Shown: positions 32,471-41,370 of the stretch, in pieces
Layout: each line of letters opens with the position of its first letter
How positions within the stretch are numbered: position 1 is the stretch's first letter
Source of the DNA: Ferdinandcohnia sp036962685
GTDB lineage: Bacteria; Bacillota; Bacilli; Bacillales; Bacillaceae_L
DNA: 64,000 nucleotides
Direction: 5' to 3'
Assembly (NCBI RefSeq): GCF_036962685.1
Contig: NZ_JBALOP010000042.1
Span: 1 to 64,000, forward strand
Translations under genes and position numbers: made by a program
The notes under the pieces: generated by a model
Database searches by the model: none
What the model saw: the letters and a program-made list of their open reading frames with translations, nothing else
What the model was told of the DNA's origin: nothing

Positions 32471-33409
32471 TTAATACCCCTCCCTAAATTTTTTAGAGAT
32501 ATATTGGGCAATAAGATTCATAATTAACGTAAATACAAATAACGTGATTGCAACAGCATATAAGCTATAGTATAAGGTTGATCCTGCTGCTGCTTCACCG
32601 CCTGTTACCTCAACAATATAAGCGGTCATAGTTTGCATAGATTGCGTAACATCAAACGTAAAGTTTTTCGAACTTCCACTTGCAATTGTGACAATCATAG
32701 TTTCACCAATAGCTCTAGAAATCCCGAGTACAAAGGATGCGATAATTCCAGACATCGCAGCAGGGATTACTACTCGCCATGTTACCTCGAGCTTTGTTGC
32801 CCCTAGTGCCAAAGCTCCCTCCCTCATTGCATTTGGCACAGAGCTCATCGCATCTTCAGAGAGGGACGCAATCATAGGAATAATCATGACTCCCATTACA
32901 AGACCTGGACTTAATATATTAGTTGGTTCTAAACCAGGAATAAACGCTTGCAATAAAGGCGTAACAAAGGTAAATGCAAAAAACCCGTACACAATGGTCG
33001 GTATTCCTGCTAATACTTCTAGGAGTGGTTTTAATGTTTTTCTTACTTTTTCAGAGGCATATTCACTTAAATAAATTGCCGACATGATTCCAATCGGTAT
33101 CGCAACAAGCATGGCAATCGTTGAAGATATAACAGTACCCGTTAACAATGGTAAAATTCCAAATTTCGCATTAGCACCCAATGGCTTTAATTCGGTCCCT
33201 GTAAAGAAATCAAGGAAGGGTACATCTCTAAAAAAATGCACCGCTTCACTTAATAGGGTATATAGGATACCAATTGTCGTAAGAATTGAGATGACCGCGA
33301 TAATCAACAAAAATCTAGGCATAAACCTTTCAGTTACATTTTTAATACTTACTGCTTTTTGTTTTTCTTGGATCATCTCTCTTACACTTAATTCCCTTTG
33401 ATTTCCCAT
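32471..33409 (-). CDS. pstC: phosphate ABC transporter permease PstC
   Basis: A 312-residue permease: six transmembrane helices and the EAA-type loop 'EGALALGATKLEVTWRVVIPAAMSGI'. It partners PstA. GGGAGGTAAGGAG precedes the ATG. 52 nt separate it from pstS. Confidence 0.95.
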   Translation of the reverse strand: MGNQRELSVREMIQEKQKAVSIKNVTERFMPRFLLIIAVISILTTIGILYTLLSEAVHFFRDVPFLDFFTGTELKPLGANAKFGILPLLTGTVISSTIAMLVAIPIGIMSAIYLSEYASEKVRKTLKPLLEVLAGIPTIVYGFFAFTFVTPLLQAFIPGLEPTNILSPGLVMGVMIIPMIASLSEDAMSSVPNAMREGALALGATKLEVTWRVVIPAAMSGIIASFVLGISRAIGETMIVTIASGSSKNFTFDVTQSMQTMTAYIVEVTGGEAAAGSTLYYSLYAVAITLFVFTLIMNLIAQYISKKFREGY

Positions 33410-33461
33410 CTCCTTACCTCCCTTTTATGCATAATTATAAAAAGATCGCTTGTCTGGTCAA

Positions 33462-34418
33462 TTACTGCTGTTTTAATCCTTCCAAATAATCAACAGATGC
33501 CTGAAGTTCCTCTGATGGTAACGGCGCAAATCCAGTTTCTGCTGCAACTGTTTCTGCATTCTTCATCGCATAGATAGCAAAATCTAGAACCTGTGGCTTC
33601 TCTTGAGCATTTCCCTCGTTCAAATAGGTAAATACTGGACGAGTAAATGGGGCGTATGCACCGTCTTCTTTAATCGTGTCAAGAGTTGGTTCTACCGGAC
33701 CATTACCAAAATCAATTTTTATCGCATTTAATTTATCCGTGTTGCTTGCATAGTAGCCATATCCAAAAAACGCAATTGCATTTTTATCTTTTGTTACCAA
33801 GTCTACTAAGGTCGCATAATCCTGTTGTAGATTAATCCCTTCTGCGAGGTCTTGTTCTTTCATGATGGTCTCCCAAAAGAATTCGTATGTACCATGGTTT
33901 TCATTTGGACCATATCTTTTTATCGGTTCGTTAGGGAATCCTTCTCGAACATCTGACCAATTCTTTTTACCTGCACTCGCAAGGAATATGTCGACAACTT
34001 CCTGCTGTGTAAGCTCTGTCGCCCAATCATTTTCCTTATTAACGACAATCGTTATTCCATCAAGTGCAACCTTCAATTCCTTCACTGTTATTCCTAGTTC
34101 CTCAGCTTTAACAAGCTCTTCCTCTTTTATTTTTCGAGAGGCATCATTGAAATCTGTACCGCCACCTTCTACTAGGAACTTTTTAAAGCCTGCACTTGTC
34201 CCTGCACGACTTACTTCAACAGAAACGTTTTCCTGTTCATTAATCATGTAATCTTCTGCGAGCCTCGACATTAACGGAAAAACGGTTCCGGAGCCATCGA
34301 TTACGACACTACCTTCTAATCCTCCACCAGTGCCATTATTGTTTCCGCCACCACATGCACCTAATATAAGGAGTACTATTGCCAGCATAATGATTTTTAT
34401 TGTTCTCCAATATTTCAT
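33462..34418 (-). CDS. pstS: phosphate-binding lipoprotein PstS
   Basis: A lipoprotein with lipobox LGAC (Cys about 22) and the phosphate-binding signature 'GSGTVFPLMSRLAEDY', 'SRAGTSAGFKKFL' and 'DFNDASRKI'. It captures phosphate outside the cell for PstCAB. The ATG at 34418 follows AGGGTG, three codons inside the longer frame. First gene of the operon. A clear tandem PhoP box is not visible upstream. Confidence 0.93.
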   Translation of the reverse strand: MKYWRTIKIIMLAIVLLILGACGGGNNNGTGGGLEGSVVIDGSGTVFPLMSRLAEDYMINEQENVSVEVSRAGTSAGFKKFLVEGGGTDFNDASRKIKEEELVKAEELGITVKELKVALDGITIVVNKENDWATELTQQEVVDIFLASAGKKNWSDVREGFPNEPIKRYGPNENHGTYEFFWETIMKEQDLAEGINLQQDYATLVDLVTKDKNAIAFFGYGYYASNTDKLNAIKIDFGNGPVEPTLDTIKEDGAYAPFTRPVFTYLNEGNAQEKPQVLDFAIYAMKNAETVAAETGFAPLPSEELQASVDYLEGLKQQ

Positions 34419-34533
34419 TAGAATCACCCTATCTATTTTTTGTCTCTCTTACATTTCCCACTAAAAAGGTAATTTATTAAAGCTGCATAAAAATAAATAT
34501 CCACATTGGAGTTAACAGTTTTTTAAATAAAAA

Positions 34534-34563
34534 GAAGCATTGATCCTTTTAGACCAATGCTTC
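34534..34563 (-). terminator. terminator of the 34587 lipoprotein gene
   Basis: On the minus strand GAAGCATTG / CAATGCTTC, then TTTTTATTT. Confidence 0.85.
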
Positions 34564-34586
34564 CTCATATCTATATTTATCTGTTT

Positions 34587-35099
34587 TTATTGAAAATCGT
34601 CGGAAGTTAGACTCCATTCAAGCTTGTTAGGGTCTGTTTTTCCACCGAGTAAGATTGTATAGGTTTCAGATTCTCGCGCATCAAATATTATTTCACCCGT
34701 AATCGAATCGCCTTCCTTCATTTCTCCCGAAATTTGGGTACCAAAACTGAATTCCTTTCCAGGCGTTACATTGTTCCAGTTAACAACATCGTCTACAAAG
34801 ATTTTAAATGGTAGTGTTTTATCTACTGTTACCGCCTGTGAAGAGCGGCTTGTTACCGTTGCATTTGCGACAACGTATGTACCTCTAAGGGCCTTTTCAC
34901 CATCTTCTCCAGTTTCATATTTTACACTGTTTATCGTTACCTCAAAATCACCTGATGTGGTTTTGAAAAGACCGGTCTCTCCTATTGTTAAGGTTCCATC
35001 CTCGCTAATCCCGTCTCCTCCAGTTTCTGAACTTCCACCACAGGCACTAAGTAATAACACCAGTAAAATAAGCACAGACCAAAAACTAAATTTTTTCAT
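34587..35099 (-). CDS. lipoprotein with DUF4352-like domain
   Basis: Lipobox LSAC (Cys about 20), then a Gly/Ser linker and a ~115-residue beta-sandwich with 'LRGTYVVANATVTSRSSQAVTV', resembling the DUF4352 telokin-like extracellular domain. Surface anchored; role unknown. GGGGG-rich ribosome site before the ATG. Not clearly part of the pst operon, because a terminator separates them. Confidence 0.7.
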   Translation of the reverse strand: MKKFSFWSVLILLVLLLSACGGSSETGGDGISEDGTLTIGETGLFKTTSGDFEVTINSVKYETGEDGEKALRGTYVVANATVTSRSSQAVTVDKTLPFKIFVDDVVNWNNVTPGKEFSFGTQISGEMKEGDSITGEIIFDARESETYTILLGGKTDPNKLEWSLTSDDFQ

Positions 35100-35212
35100 C
35101 CCCCAAACCCCCTTTTTATTTATAAAAAATTGATAATATTCAGAAATATTATATCAAAAGTCTTGGACTAATTAAAGCTATTACGATGCATTATTGCTAA
35201 AAAAACATTGAA

Positions 35213-35248
35213 CTGAAATGCAGCAGCCAAGAAATAACTGCATTTCAG
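35213..35248 (-). terminator. strong stem-loop after the TIGR04104 gene
   Basis: A perfect 11-bp stem CTGAAATGCAG / CTGCATTTCAG with a 14-nt loop, followed on the minus strand, after a short gap, by TTTTTTT. Confidence 0.6.
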
Positions 35249-35284
35249 CATCAGCTTAAAAACTCAGAGCACCGTTAACTTCAA

Positions 35285-35581
35285 TCAGAATAAAGGCTCT
35301 TCTTTATTAGAAAGCTCAAGATAAAAAGGATAAATCACAATAAAAAGGGTCAAATAACCTAACAGAATAAAAAGCAGCATTAGATGAGAACCAAAATAGG
35401 AATTTAAGAGTGACAAAAAAGGCGCTATGAAAACAATAGCAGCGGTTCTCTTTCTAGTGCGGAGGGAAATGTATTGCTTTTCCCCACAAGATGGGCAGAT
35501 CAAAGCCCTTTTAAATGTTAATGATTTATTTAGGGTTTGTTTCCAACTCCATGTTTCATTACACTTCTGGCATGTAGGCAT
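35285..35581 (-). CDS. TIGR04104-type zinc-finger membrane protein
   Basis: A CxxC-20-CxxC pattern: Cys4 and Cys7 (CQKC) and Cys29-Cys32 (CPSC), about 21 residues apart, followed by a basic stretch and two transmembrane segments, matching the 'cxxc_20_cxxc' family of Firmicutes. Role unknown. GAGAGGGG before the ATG. Confidence 0.85.
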   Translation of the reverse strand: MPTCQKCNETWSWKQTLNKSLTFKRALICPSCGEKQYISLRTRKRTAAIVFIAPFLSLLNSYFGSHLMLLFILLGYLTLFIVIYPFYLELSNKEEPLF

Positions 35582-35611
35582 TTGACTGGCCCCTCTCTTA
35601 TTAATAAAGTA

Positions 35612-35812
35612 CTATTCAAAGAGTTTGGTCGCTATTACTGCTAAAAGTACAATCACACTCGCCCCTAGGATTGGTAAGAAGAATAATAGAAATGTCTGCA
35701 TTGGACTCTTTGAGTTTTTCCATGCTTTTTCAAATGAGTACAGACCGCCCGTAAGGAACATGTCCCAAAATAGTTCTCTTTTGCTTTTTGGTTGTTGGTT
35801 ATTGTTATCCAT
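35612..35812 (-). CDS. small single-pass membrane protein
   Basis: A 66-residue protein with a hydrophilic N-terminus (MDNNNQQPKSKRE) and one or two hydrophobic segments at the C-terminus. AAGGAG precedes the ATG at 35812; the open frame extends further but lacks a ribosome site. No family recognised. Confidence 0.55.
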   Translation of the reverse strand: MDNNNQQPKSKRELFWDMFLTGGLYSFEKAWKNSKSPMQTFLLFFLPILGASVIVLLAVIATKLFE

Positions 35813-35838
35813 CAAAATAACTCCTTGGGTGTCTATTA

Positions 35839-36054
35839 TTATAATTTCCCTTCCTTCATCCATGTCCATATCCGATAACTACCGATAAGGGAAACTAAGA
35901 AAAGAACAAGCATTATAAATACCCATAATCCTAATAGATTTCCACGATCCAACACCTCTGAATTTATGTAAATATAAGTCGAAAATCCGATTAGCATTAG
36001 ATAACAAAATACATTTGGAATAATCCATGCGATTCTTAATTTCTTATTCTTCAA
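35839..36054 (-). CDS. small two-helix membrane protein
   Basis: A 71-residue protein with two transmembrane helices (about 8-30 and 41-62). TTG start, 8 nt after GAGGT. It lies in a minus-strand run with neighbouring small membrane genes. No family recognised. Confidence 0.6.
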   Translation of the reverse strand: MKNKKLRIAWIIPNVFCYLMLIGFSTYIYINSEVLDRGNLLGLWVFIMLVLFLVSLIGSYRIWTWMKEGKL

Positions 36055-36072
36055 ATGTCCGACCTCACATTT

Positions 36073-36504
36073 CTATTCAAGTTCAGTTCCATACTTTTCA
36101 GGCAGCAACTGCATCACATTGCATTTCACTAATTCACCGTTATACGAAATGATCACATCTGTATCTTTTCCGTAATCACTTATGAGCTCTCTGCACATCC
36201 CGCAAGGTGCGACCACCCAGCATTTTTCAATATCTTCATGGGGATGTGGGTGAGCGACTGCTACAATTGTTTCAAATTCGTGGTCCCCTTCTGAGATGGA
36301 CTTCCCCATTGCCATCGCTTCCCCGCAAACGGCGATTCTTCCAACATTGGCTTCTAGATGAACAGCAGCATACACATTTCCAGCTGTTGTTCGAACTGCA
36401 GCACCAATATGATGGCGTCCATATCTATAATTCTTTTCAATGACCTTTTCTGCCTCTTTTATTAATTCAAAATCTTTTTCATCTAATGGTTTTATTCTTA
36501 ACAT
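36073..36504 (-). CDS. cytidine deaminase family protein
   Basis: A 143-residue deaminase: zinc motif CGE (in 'RIAVCGEAMAMG', with the proton-shuttling Glu) and the paired PCGMC ('VAPCGMCRELI') that binds zinc, plus 'YRYGRHHIGAAVRT'. It deaminates a cytosine-type nucleoside or base, possibly blasticidin-like; the substrate cannot be told. GAGG before the ATG. Confidence 0.9.
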   Translation of the reverse strand: MLRIKPLDEKDFELIKEAEKVIEKNYRYGRHHIGAAVRTTAGNVYAAVHLEANVGRIAVCGEAMAMGKSISEGDHEFETIVAVAHPHPHEDIEKCWVVAPCGMCRELISDYGKDTDVIISYNGELVKCNVMQLLPEKYGTELE

Positions 36505-36513
36505 TATATTTCC

Positions 36514-37017
36514 TCACTCTACTCCCCTAATTTCTTCGGTAGTTCTTGTCTCGGAATTTGCAGCTCGATAGATTATAGACGCAGTTTCTAAGTTGTTCGC
36601 CATGTCTTTATCTACCTCGACTACGACAGTCCTTGGTGTTGCATCAGCATTACAAGAACCACCCTTATGTTTAAAATAAAAATTAATTTCCTTTTTATTA
36701 TCATTCACAGTTACATCCTTTAATTTATAAGGACAACTGCTTGATTCATTAATACTCACGAAATAGTAGTCATATGTGTCGAAATCCCCTTTCGGAGGTT
36801 TCTTCTTCATCGAATAATAATCCCAAGCTTTGGTTAGTTGCTCCGCATCTGTGACTCTATGTACTAAAGAAGTAATATTGGGGGATTCATTCGGTCTGCT
36901 TCCTAGTTCATGAATATCCGACGGGGCGGTCTTTTCACTCGCGACGACTTTTCCTAAATCGGAGGAACACCCTGTTAGAAATGCGATGATTAGTGGCACC
37001 AATAATAAGTTTTTCAA
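36514..37017 (-). CDS. lipoprotein, unknown function
   Basis: A signal peptide with lipobox LTGC at about residue 17, then ~150 residues with one CPY region and a 'GGSC' that could form a disulfide. TTG at 37017 follows AAGGAG at 10 nt. It starts before the histidine phosphatase stop (37034) without overlap. Confidence 0.65.
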   Translation of the reverse strand: MKNLLLVPLIIAFLTGCSSDLGKVVASEKTAPSDIHELGSRPNESPNITSLVHRVTDAEQLTKAWDYYSMKKKPPKGDFDTYDYYFVSINESSSCPYKLKDVTVNDNKKEINFYFKHKGGSCNADATPRTVVVEVDKDMANNLETASIIYRAANSETRTTEEIRGVE

Positions 37018-37033
37018 GTGCGTGGCTCCTTCC

Positions 37034-37606
37034 CTATCCATTCCTGACCATTGATTGCCAGACTCGATGAACTTCCTTTAATCTGTTTTCCTCAAATGAG
37101 AGTTTATAAATATCAGGCATATCAAGTTCTCTCCAAAAGGAAAAATCATATTTCTTATCAAAATAGTTCATTATTAGCACCATCAAGTTCCCATGTGTTC
37201 CGACTACAATATTTTTTCCTTTATAGCTTTCTAATACACTATATGTTGCCATTACTCCTCGCTTCTGAGCAATTTGATTGGATTCTCCGCCTTCCCATGA
37301 AAAAATTTCATCCTCCCAAACCTTTCTAATCGCTGTATCAAAGTCAAATACAGGACCTTCCGACAATTTTCTTTCCTTAAAACCATCTATCAATTTTATG
37401 TTTTGTTGAATAGTTTGTGCAATTCCTTCTACTGTTTGAATCGCCCTTTTATAGGGACTTGATATGACTACTTCAATCTGTTCATTTGCAAGAATACTAG
37501 TAACTCTTTGCGCATCGGATAGACCTTTTTCAGACAAAGGTCTTGTTAATTCTTCAGGAGTATAGATGGAATGGGCGTGACGTACAAGATACAAATTCGT
37601 TCGCAA
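37034..37606 (-). CDS. histidine phosphatase family protein
   Basis: A catalytic RHA near residues 9-11 ('LVRHAHSIYTPEE'), 'VVISSPYKRAIQTVEGIAQ' and 'VVGTHGNLMVL' with the second His. The same superfamily as 26649 but divergent. TTG start after GAAGGGAG. It precedes the lipoprotein gene on the same strand with a 16-nt gap. Confidence 0.88.
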   Translation of the reverse strand: MRTNLYLVRHAHSIYTPEELTRPLSEKGLSDAQRVTSILANEQIEVVISSPYKRAIQTVEGIAQTIQQNIKLIDGFKERKLSEGPVFDFDTAIRKVWEDEIFSWEGGESNQIAQKRGVMATYSVLESYKGKNIVVGTHGNLMVLIMNYFDKKYDFSFWRELDMPDIYKLSFEENRLKEVHRVWQSMVRNG

Positions 37607-37679
37607 TTTGGGCTACTCCCTTCTTTTTTCCATTTGAACCCGTGGGGATTTATATAGACTTCAGATATGATTAAATGAC

Positions 37680-38225
37680 TCACTCGTTTACATTACGTTC
37701 CAAGAATTTAAAGTATATTTTTAATGGTTTCCTGTCTTTAATAATTAATAATTTTTCATTATAAACTCCATATTTTTTAAAAAAATTGGGCTTACCCACC
37801 TCTTCGAAATGGCGGTTCCATTTGAACATTTTGAAGAATATTTTCCACGTTGGTTTGTAATTTGAATGTTCTAACCGAAGCTTTTGTTTCAGAAACCTAT
37901 TTACAATACGGTACATTCTCGTTTGATAATTTGGATCTAGAAAGATAATCACATCAGCATGATGGAAACTACTCGATACCCATTCTTCGTTATGAACGCC
38001 TTCAATAATCCAACTTTCGGATTGAAGAATCGTATCAAGATACTCTTCTCTCTCTTTTTCTGTTCTCCTAATATCTCCATTCTTATCCCTTATCCAGACA
38101 ACGTTGTCTAATTCATAAGATGAGATATTCAACTTTGAAGAAAGTTGGTTTGCGAATGTTGTCTTGCCGCTTCCAACCGAACCGATAATGTGGATTCGCT
38201 TCGGGATTTTATTTTCCAAATTCAA
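37680..38225 (-). CDS. P-loop NTPase, FlaR-like small kinase
   Basis: Walker A GSVGSGKTT (about 15-23) with 'YELDNVVWIRD' and 'SESWIIEGVHNEEWV' match the same family as 16716. Probably a nucleoside or metabolite kinase. TTG start after a weak GGTGG. Monocistronic. Confidence 0.82.
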   Translation of the reverse strand: MNLENKIPKRIHIIGSVGSGKTTFANQLSSKLNISSYELDNVVWIRDKNGDIRRTEKEREEYLDTILQSESWIIEGVHNEEWVSSSFHHADVIIFLDPNYQTRMYRIVNRFLKQKLRLEHSNYKPTWKIFFKMFKWNRHFEEVGKPNFFKKYGVYNEKLLIIKDRKPLKIYFKFLERNVNE

Positions 38226-38392
38226 CCACCTGCCATGCTATGTATATTCGATATCGACAGAATTTTTCCTTTAACTATGCGTAACCTTTTTTTCACCGTT
38301 TATTGAAATTTCTATGATTCTATGAATAACAGAATTTAAATCCTCAATATCCCTTACTACAGATAAGTGATCTGCTTTATAATCAACAAAAG

Positions 38393-38418
38393 AAGCGTTA
38401 ATCAATAGATTAGCGCTT
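38393..38418 (-). terminator. terminator of Nudix gene 38431
   Basis: On the minus strand AAGCGCTAATC / GATTAACGCTT 11-bp stem (one G-T), followed by T-rich sequence. Confidence 0.7.
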
Positions 38419-38430
38419 CACTCTGGCAAC

Positions 38431-38928
38431 TTACTTGCTTATAACAGGTTCAACTAAGGGGACTCTAGAAAAATCCACGACATCGTCCCCATCATACACA
38501 AATCGATGCTCATAATTCATTTCATCATTTAATATGTCATGTAAAAAGTATTTTAAATTCGCTAATCCTACATTTTTAGGATGCAGAATCCAGGATAAGT
38601 CCTTCCAATCTAAAATACCTTCATCCGTTTTAAGTGGCGTACGATACAAAAAGTCCTCTGGCAACTCTGCGATAAAAGCGTACATTCCATCAAAATATGA
38701 ATGTGTTGGATTCGTCCAGGTGATATTCCCCTTATGCCAGACGTATTCTGGCTTTATCTCAATACCCGTTTCTTCCCTAATTTCTCGGATGACACATTCA
38801 AGCGGAGTCTCACCTTTCTCTAACTTACCTCCAACACCATTCCAGATTCCCATCCACTCAGGAGACTCCCGATTTAGTAGCAATATATTATTTCCTTGTT
38901 TGATAAAACAGATTGTATATGAATACAT
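38431..38928 (-). CDS. Nudix hydrolase (MutT-like)
   Basis: Nudix box 'GGKLEKGETPLECVIREIREETG' (about 33-55) with the REI-x-EE core; short N-terminal strand 'IEMYSYTICFIKQGNNILLLNR' is typical of the 8-oxo-dGTP-type branch. Substrate unproven. GGAGG before the ATG; its own terminator lies downstream. Confidence 0.88.
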   Translation of the reverse strand: MYSYTICFIKQGNNILLLNRESPEWMGIWNGVGGKLEKGETPLECVIREIREETGIEIKPEYVWHKGNITWTNPTHSYFDGMYAFIAELPEDFLYRTPLKTDEGILDWKDLSWILHPKNVGLANLKYFLHDILNDEMNYEHRFVYDGDDVVDFSRVPLVEPVISK

Positions 38929-39121
38929 TTGAATTCCTCCGCGTAAAAAGCTTCTAGTAATTACTTCAACTAATTACTTCAACAAAAACAGGTGTTAATC
39001 CTTTTAAATTTTGTCTTAAAAAATAAAAATCACCATACCCAAATAAAGGCTATAGTGATATAGATTAATATATTTATTGTTGGCTTCTATTAATTGTTCT
39101 AGTTTAGTAAGTAGGTAAAAC

Positions 39122-39625
39122 TTATAAATTAATAACTTTTTGTTCTAGTTCACACTTCTGACGTAAGTGATGGCGAAAATGCATACCGACAAGATCGAAC
39201 CACTCCCTCGCGTTCAGCCAGCCAAAACCTTCATGTTTAACTTTGTAATTGGGATTTATAGCATCTACTCTAGATTCCCATTGCCTCAACCTCTGCATCA
39301 CCTGATCTAACCTACTCATAAGGTCTTCTTTACTATCCGAATTGCTTGGTGGAGTATTTAGTTCGTCCGGTAACTTGATTTTAATTGGTGGGAACCCTCC
39401 AATTTTATATAAATGCTCACCAAAATCGGTTTTTCCAAGCTTTTGCTCTTCCTGTGATATCGCACAAACTTCCACATTGTCAAGGTACTCAATGGCAACT
39501 AGAATCACATGGTCGTACATTTGACCAATGGACCAAACCCCTTTAGCCGATATATATCTTAGTTGCTCAAGTGAATAATTTTGCAGATTGCTTTTAAATG
39601 TTTCAATTATTATTAAAGCACTCAT
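39122..39625 (-). CDS. DinB-family protein
   Basis: A 167-residue four-helix DinB fold: 'GQMYDHVILVAIEYLD' with the first His ligand and 'GMHFRHHLRQKCELEQ' with the C-terminal His pair, so three metal-binding His are present. Such proteins are metal-dependent transferases, for example with mycothiol or bacillithiol. AAAGGAG before the ATG. The region upstream is a decayed Nudix gene. Confidence 0.83.
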   Translation of the reverse strand: MSALIIIETFKSNLQNYSLEQLRYISAKGVWSIGQMYDHVILVAIEYLDNVEVCAISQEEQKLGKTDFGEHLYKIGGFPPIKIKLPDELNTPPSNSDSKEDLMSRLDQVMQRLRQWESRVDAINPNYKVKHEGFGWLNAREWFDLVGMHFRHHLRQKCELEQKVINL

Positions 39626-39654
39626 TAAATCACTCCTTTACCATTGTCCTCATC

Positions 39655-39810
39655 TTAATGTTCTTGATTTTGAACTGCTTCAGTTATTGTTTCATTAGGC
39701 TCTACCCCACCAGATGGCAAATTATAATGAAGGCCATTTTCATCAATGAATTTGAATTGTTTTCGATGATAACTGCACCCGCTCTTACACGTATATATAG
39801 GTCATGTGGG
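39655..39810 (-). pseudogene. decayed Nudix hydrolase remnant
   Basis: Two fragments in different minus-strand frames: 'LYIRVRAGAVIIENN' and then 'GLHYNLPSGGVEPNETITEAVQNQEH', ending in TAA at 39655. These look like the N-terminal strand and the Nudix box start of a MutT-like protein. No start codon, a frameshift between the parts, and nothing beyond the box, so the gene is dead. Confidence 0.65.
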
Positions 39811-39837
39811 CAATTCCCTTCTTGATAAAATTCTCTA

Positions 39838-40230
39838 TTACCCTTCACCAACTAATATTTCTCGTAGCACAGCAGAATCATCCTCATTTAGCTGAACGTA
39901 CCCATCGTTACCTCTTACTAATGCCAGACGGGCATTATTTATCCAAAGCCGATATAATACTGCTTTGTCTTCGGAGTTTTTATGTTGAAAAATAAATTGA
40001 AAATCTTCATAATACGCCATTTCAACCTTTGCTTTTTCCCAATCAGCTTTATCTAAAATTTTTTTCACCTTTTGAACTTGTTCGTTATCCGTTATTTCCT
40101 TGAAGTCCACATAATTATATTCATTTCCTACACGCTTTTGAATTTTTATGTATTGTTCTTTATGGTCTAGAGGACTTAAGCACCCGGTCATTACAAACAG
40201 CATCAGGATGAATAAAATAGTCTGTCTTAT
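39838..40230 (-). CDS. lipoprotein with non-standard start (ATA), unknown function
   Basis: The natural signal peptide is IRQTILFILMLFVMTGC with lipobox MTGC, but its first codon is ATA (40230), sitting 7-9 nt after a strong AAGGAAGGGGGAAG site. The first ATG (40203) would leave only 'MLFVMTGC' with no charged n-region. Either ATA initiates, the start is mutated from ATG, or the gene is silent. The mature part (~110 residues) has no recognised family. Confidence 0.6.
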   Translation of the reverse strand: MRQTILFILMLFVMTGCLSPLDHKEQYIKIQKRVGNEYNYVDFKEITDNEQVQKVKKILDKADWEKAKVEMAYYEDFQFIFQHKNSEDKAVLYRLWINNARLALVRGNDGYVQLNEDDSAVLREILVGEG

Positions 40231-40247
40231 GACACTTCCCCCTTCCT

Positions 40248-40598
40248 TTAAAGCCGTAGTGAAGAACCTAGACTCTGTAATGTGTGCAGCCTACCAATTA
40301 AGATAAATAAATCATCATAGTTCCGTTCCACGTATTCCTCAATAACGTCCAGGCCCTTTTTAACATCATCAACCAATAAAAAAGTGTACGCTTCATTCCA
40401 AGAAAATCGGTTAATTCTCCTAAGTTCAGTTGCGTTTAGCTGGAACTTATATTCTTCAATTAATAGCTTGACCTGATATAATTTATCAGGATTTTCCACG
40501 TAGCTTTTATGCTTATTATCATAGTTTTCTTGAACGAACTGAATAAAGCCATCGACCTGGTCAGCCAGCATTGTTGCAATCCGCATTTTGTATCTCAA
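40248..40598 (-). CDS. hypothetical protein, unknown
   Basis: A ~116-residue soluble protein rich in Tyr, Asp and Leu, with a helical middle (about 20-105). TTG at 40598 follows GAGGGGAG at about 9 nt. It lies 17 nt upstream of the ATA lipoprotein gene's start. No domain is recognised. Confidence 0.5.
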   Translation of the reverse strand: MRYKMRIATMLADQVDGFIQFVQENYDNKHKSYVENPDKLYQVKLLIEEYKFQLNATELRRINRFSWNEAYTFLLVDDVKKGLDVIEEYVERNYDDLFILIGRLHTLQSLGSSLRL

Positions 40599-40690
40599 TG
40601 TTCCATCTCCCCTCTGATACATGACTGAAAATCAGGAGAACTAGTCGTACTTAAATATATGTTTCTACTACACAATCATGAAGGACTTAC

Positions 40691-41065
40691 CTAGCCTTCC
40701 GTGAGAGCTAAATAATATTTCACTTCATTCCTATATTTCACAATTAATATGCCGTTACTTTCTATTGTAGTAAAAATTTGTGCACCTATTGGTAAATGAT
40801 TCGCTGCACCATCCTTAAAATCCTCTGCTTTTTTTGCATTAAATTGGATCTCTCCAATTTGTTCATTTTCAGTTAGTTCAAGCTCATTTACCCAGTCAAT
40901 GTTTGTTTTAAATATGTCGCCGTCCCATTGAAATATATCTGCATTGTTATCAAGCCTCAAAGCCTCTTCAGCATCGGGTTTTTGACTTGAATGGATTGTA
41001 ATTTCTTGATTGCAGCCAGCAATAAAACTAAATAATATCACTAGTAAAATGCCTTTCCATTTCAT
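40691..41065 (-). CDS. lipoprotein, unknown function
   Basis: Lipobox IAGC (Cys about 18) after a 17-residue signal sequence with KWK at the start, then ~105 acidic residues. The ATG at 41065 follows GGGGG with 9 nt; a longer frame begins three codons upstream. No recognised family. Confidence 0.65.
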   Translation of the reverse strand: MKWKGILLVILFSFIAGCNQEITIHSSQKPDAEEALRLDNNADIFQWDGDIFKTNIDWVNELELTENEQIGEIQFNAKKAEDFKDGAANHLPIGAQIFTTIESNGILIVKYRNEVKYYLALTEG

Positions 41066-41208
41066 AAGAACCACCCCCTTGAATTAGACCATTATTTTCA
41101 GATAAAGTTTCAGTAATAGAAAAACCCGATGATGCTAGGGTTGAAGAAGGAAAAATTAACAAATATATCGAACATTTAGTAATAAACGCGTATATAAGGG
41201 GGGAGCCG

Positions 41209-41370
41209 ATGATTTGGCATGTACTAACAATTTTAATTATTTTATATATACTATACAGCCTTTCGACTTTTAAATATCAATTGAAATTAATTTCAAATCA
41301 CCTAAAGGTAAAAGAAGAACATATGGAAAAGGTAAGTAATAAAGAGATAGAGAAACAATTAGAAAGATGA
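41209..41370 (+). CDS. small membrane protein, unlisted ORF
   Basis: A 53-residue protein: one transmembrane helix (about 4-21, VLTILIILYILYSL) then a Lys/Glu-rich tail (KEEHMEKVSNKEIEKQLER). GGGGGGAG lies about 7 nt before the ATG. Its stop overlaps the next ATG as ATGA. The frame stays open about 100 nt upstream without a start codon. Confidence 0.55.
   Translation: MIWHVLTILIILYILYSLSTFKYQLKLISNHLKVKEEHMEKVSNKEIEKQLER

Noticed and set aside
34428..34586. PhoP box tandem repeats upstream of pstS
   Set aside because: No clear series of TT(A/T/C)ACA repeats at 11-nt spacing could be read; a regulated promoter is expected but not seen.
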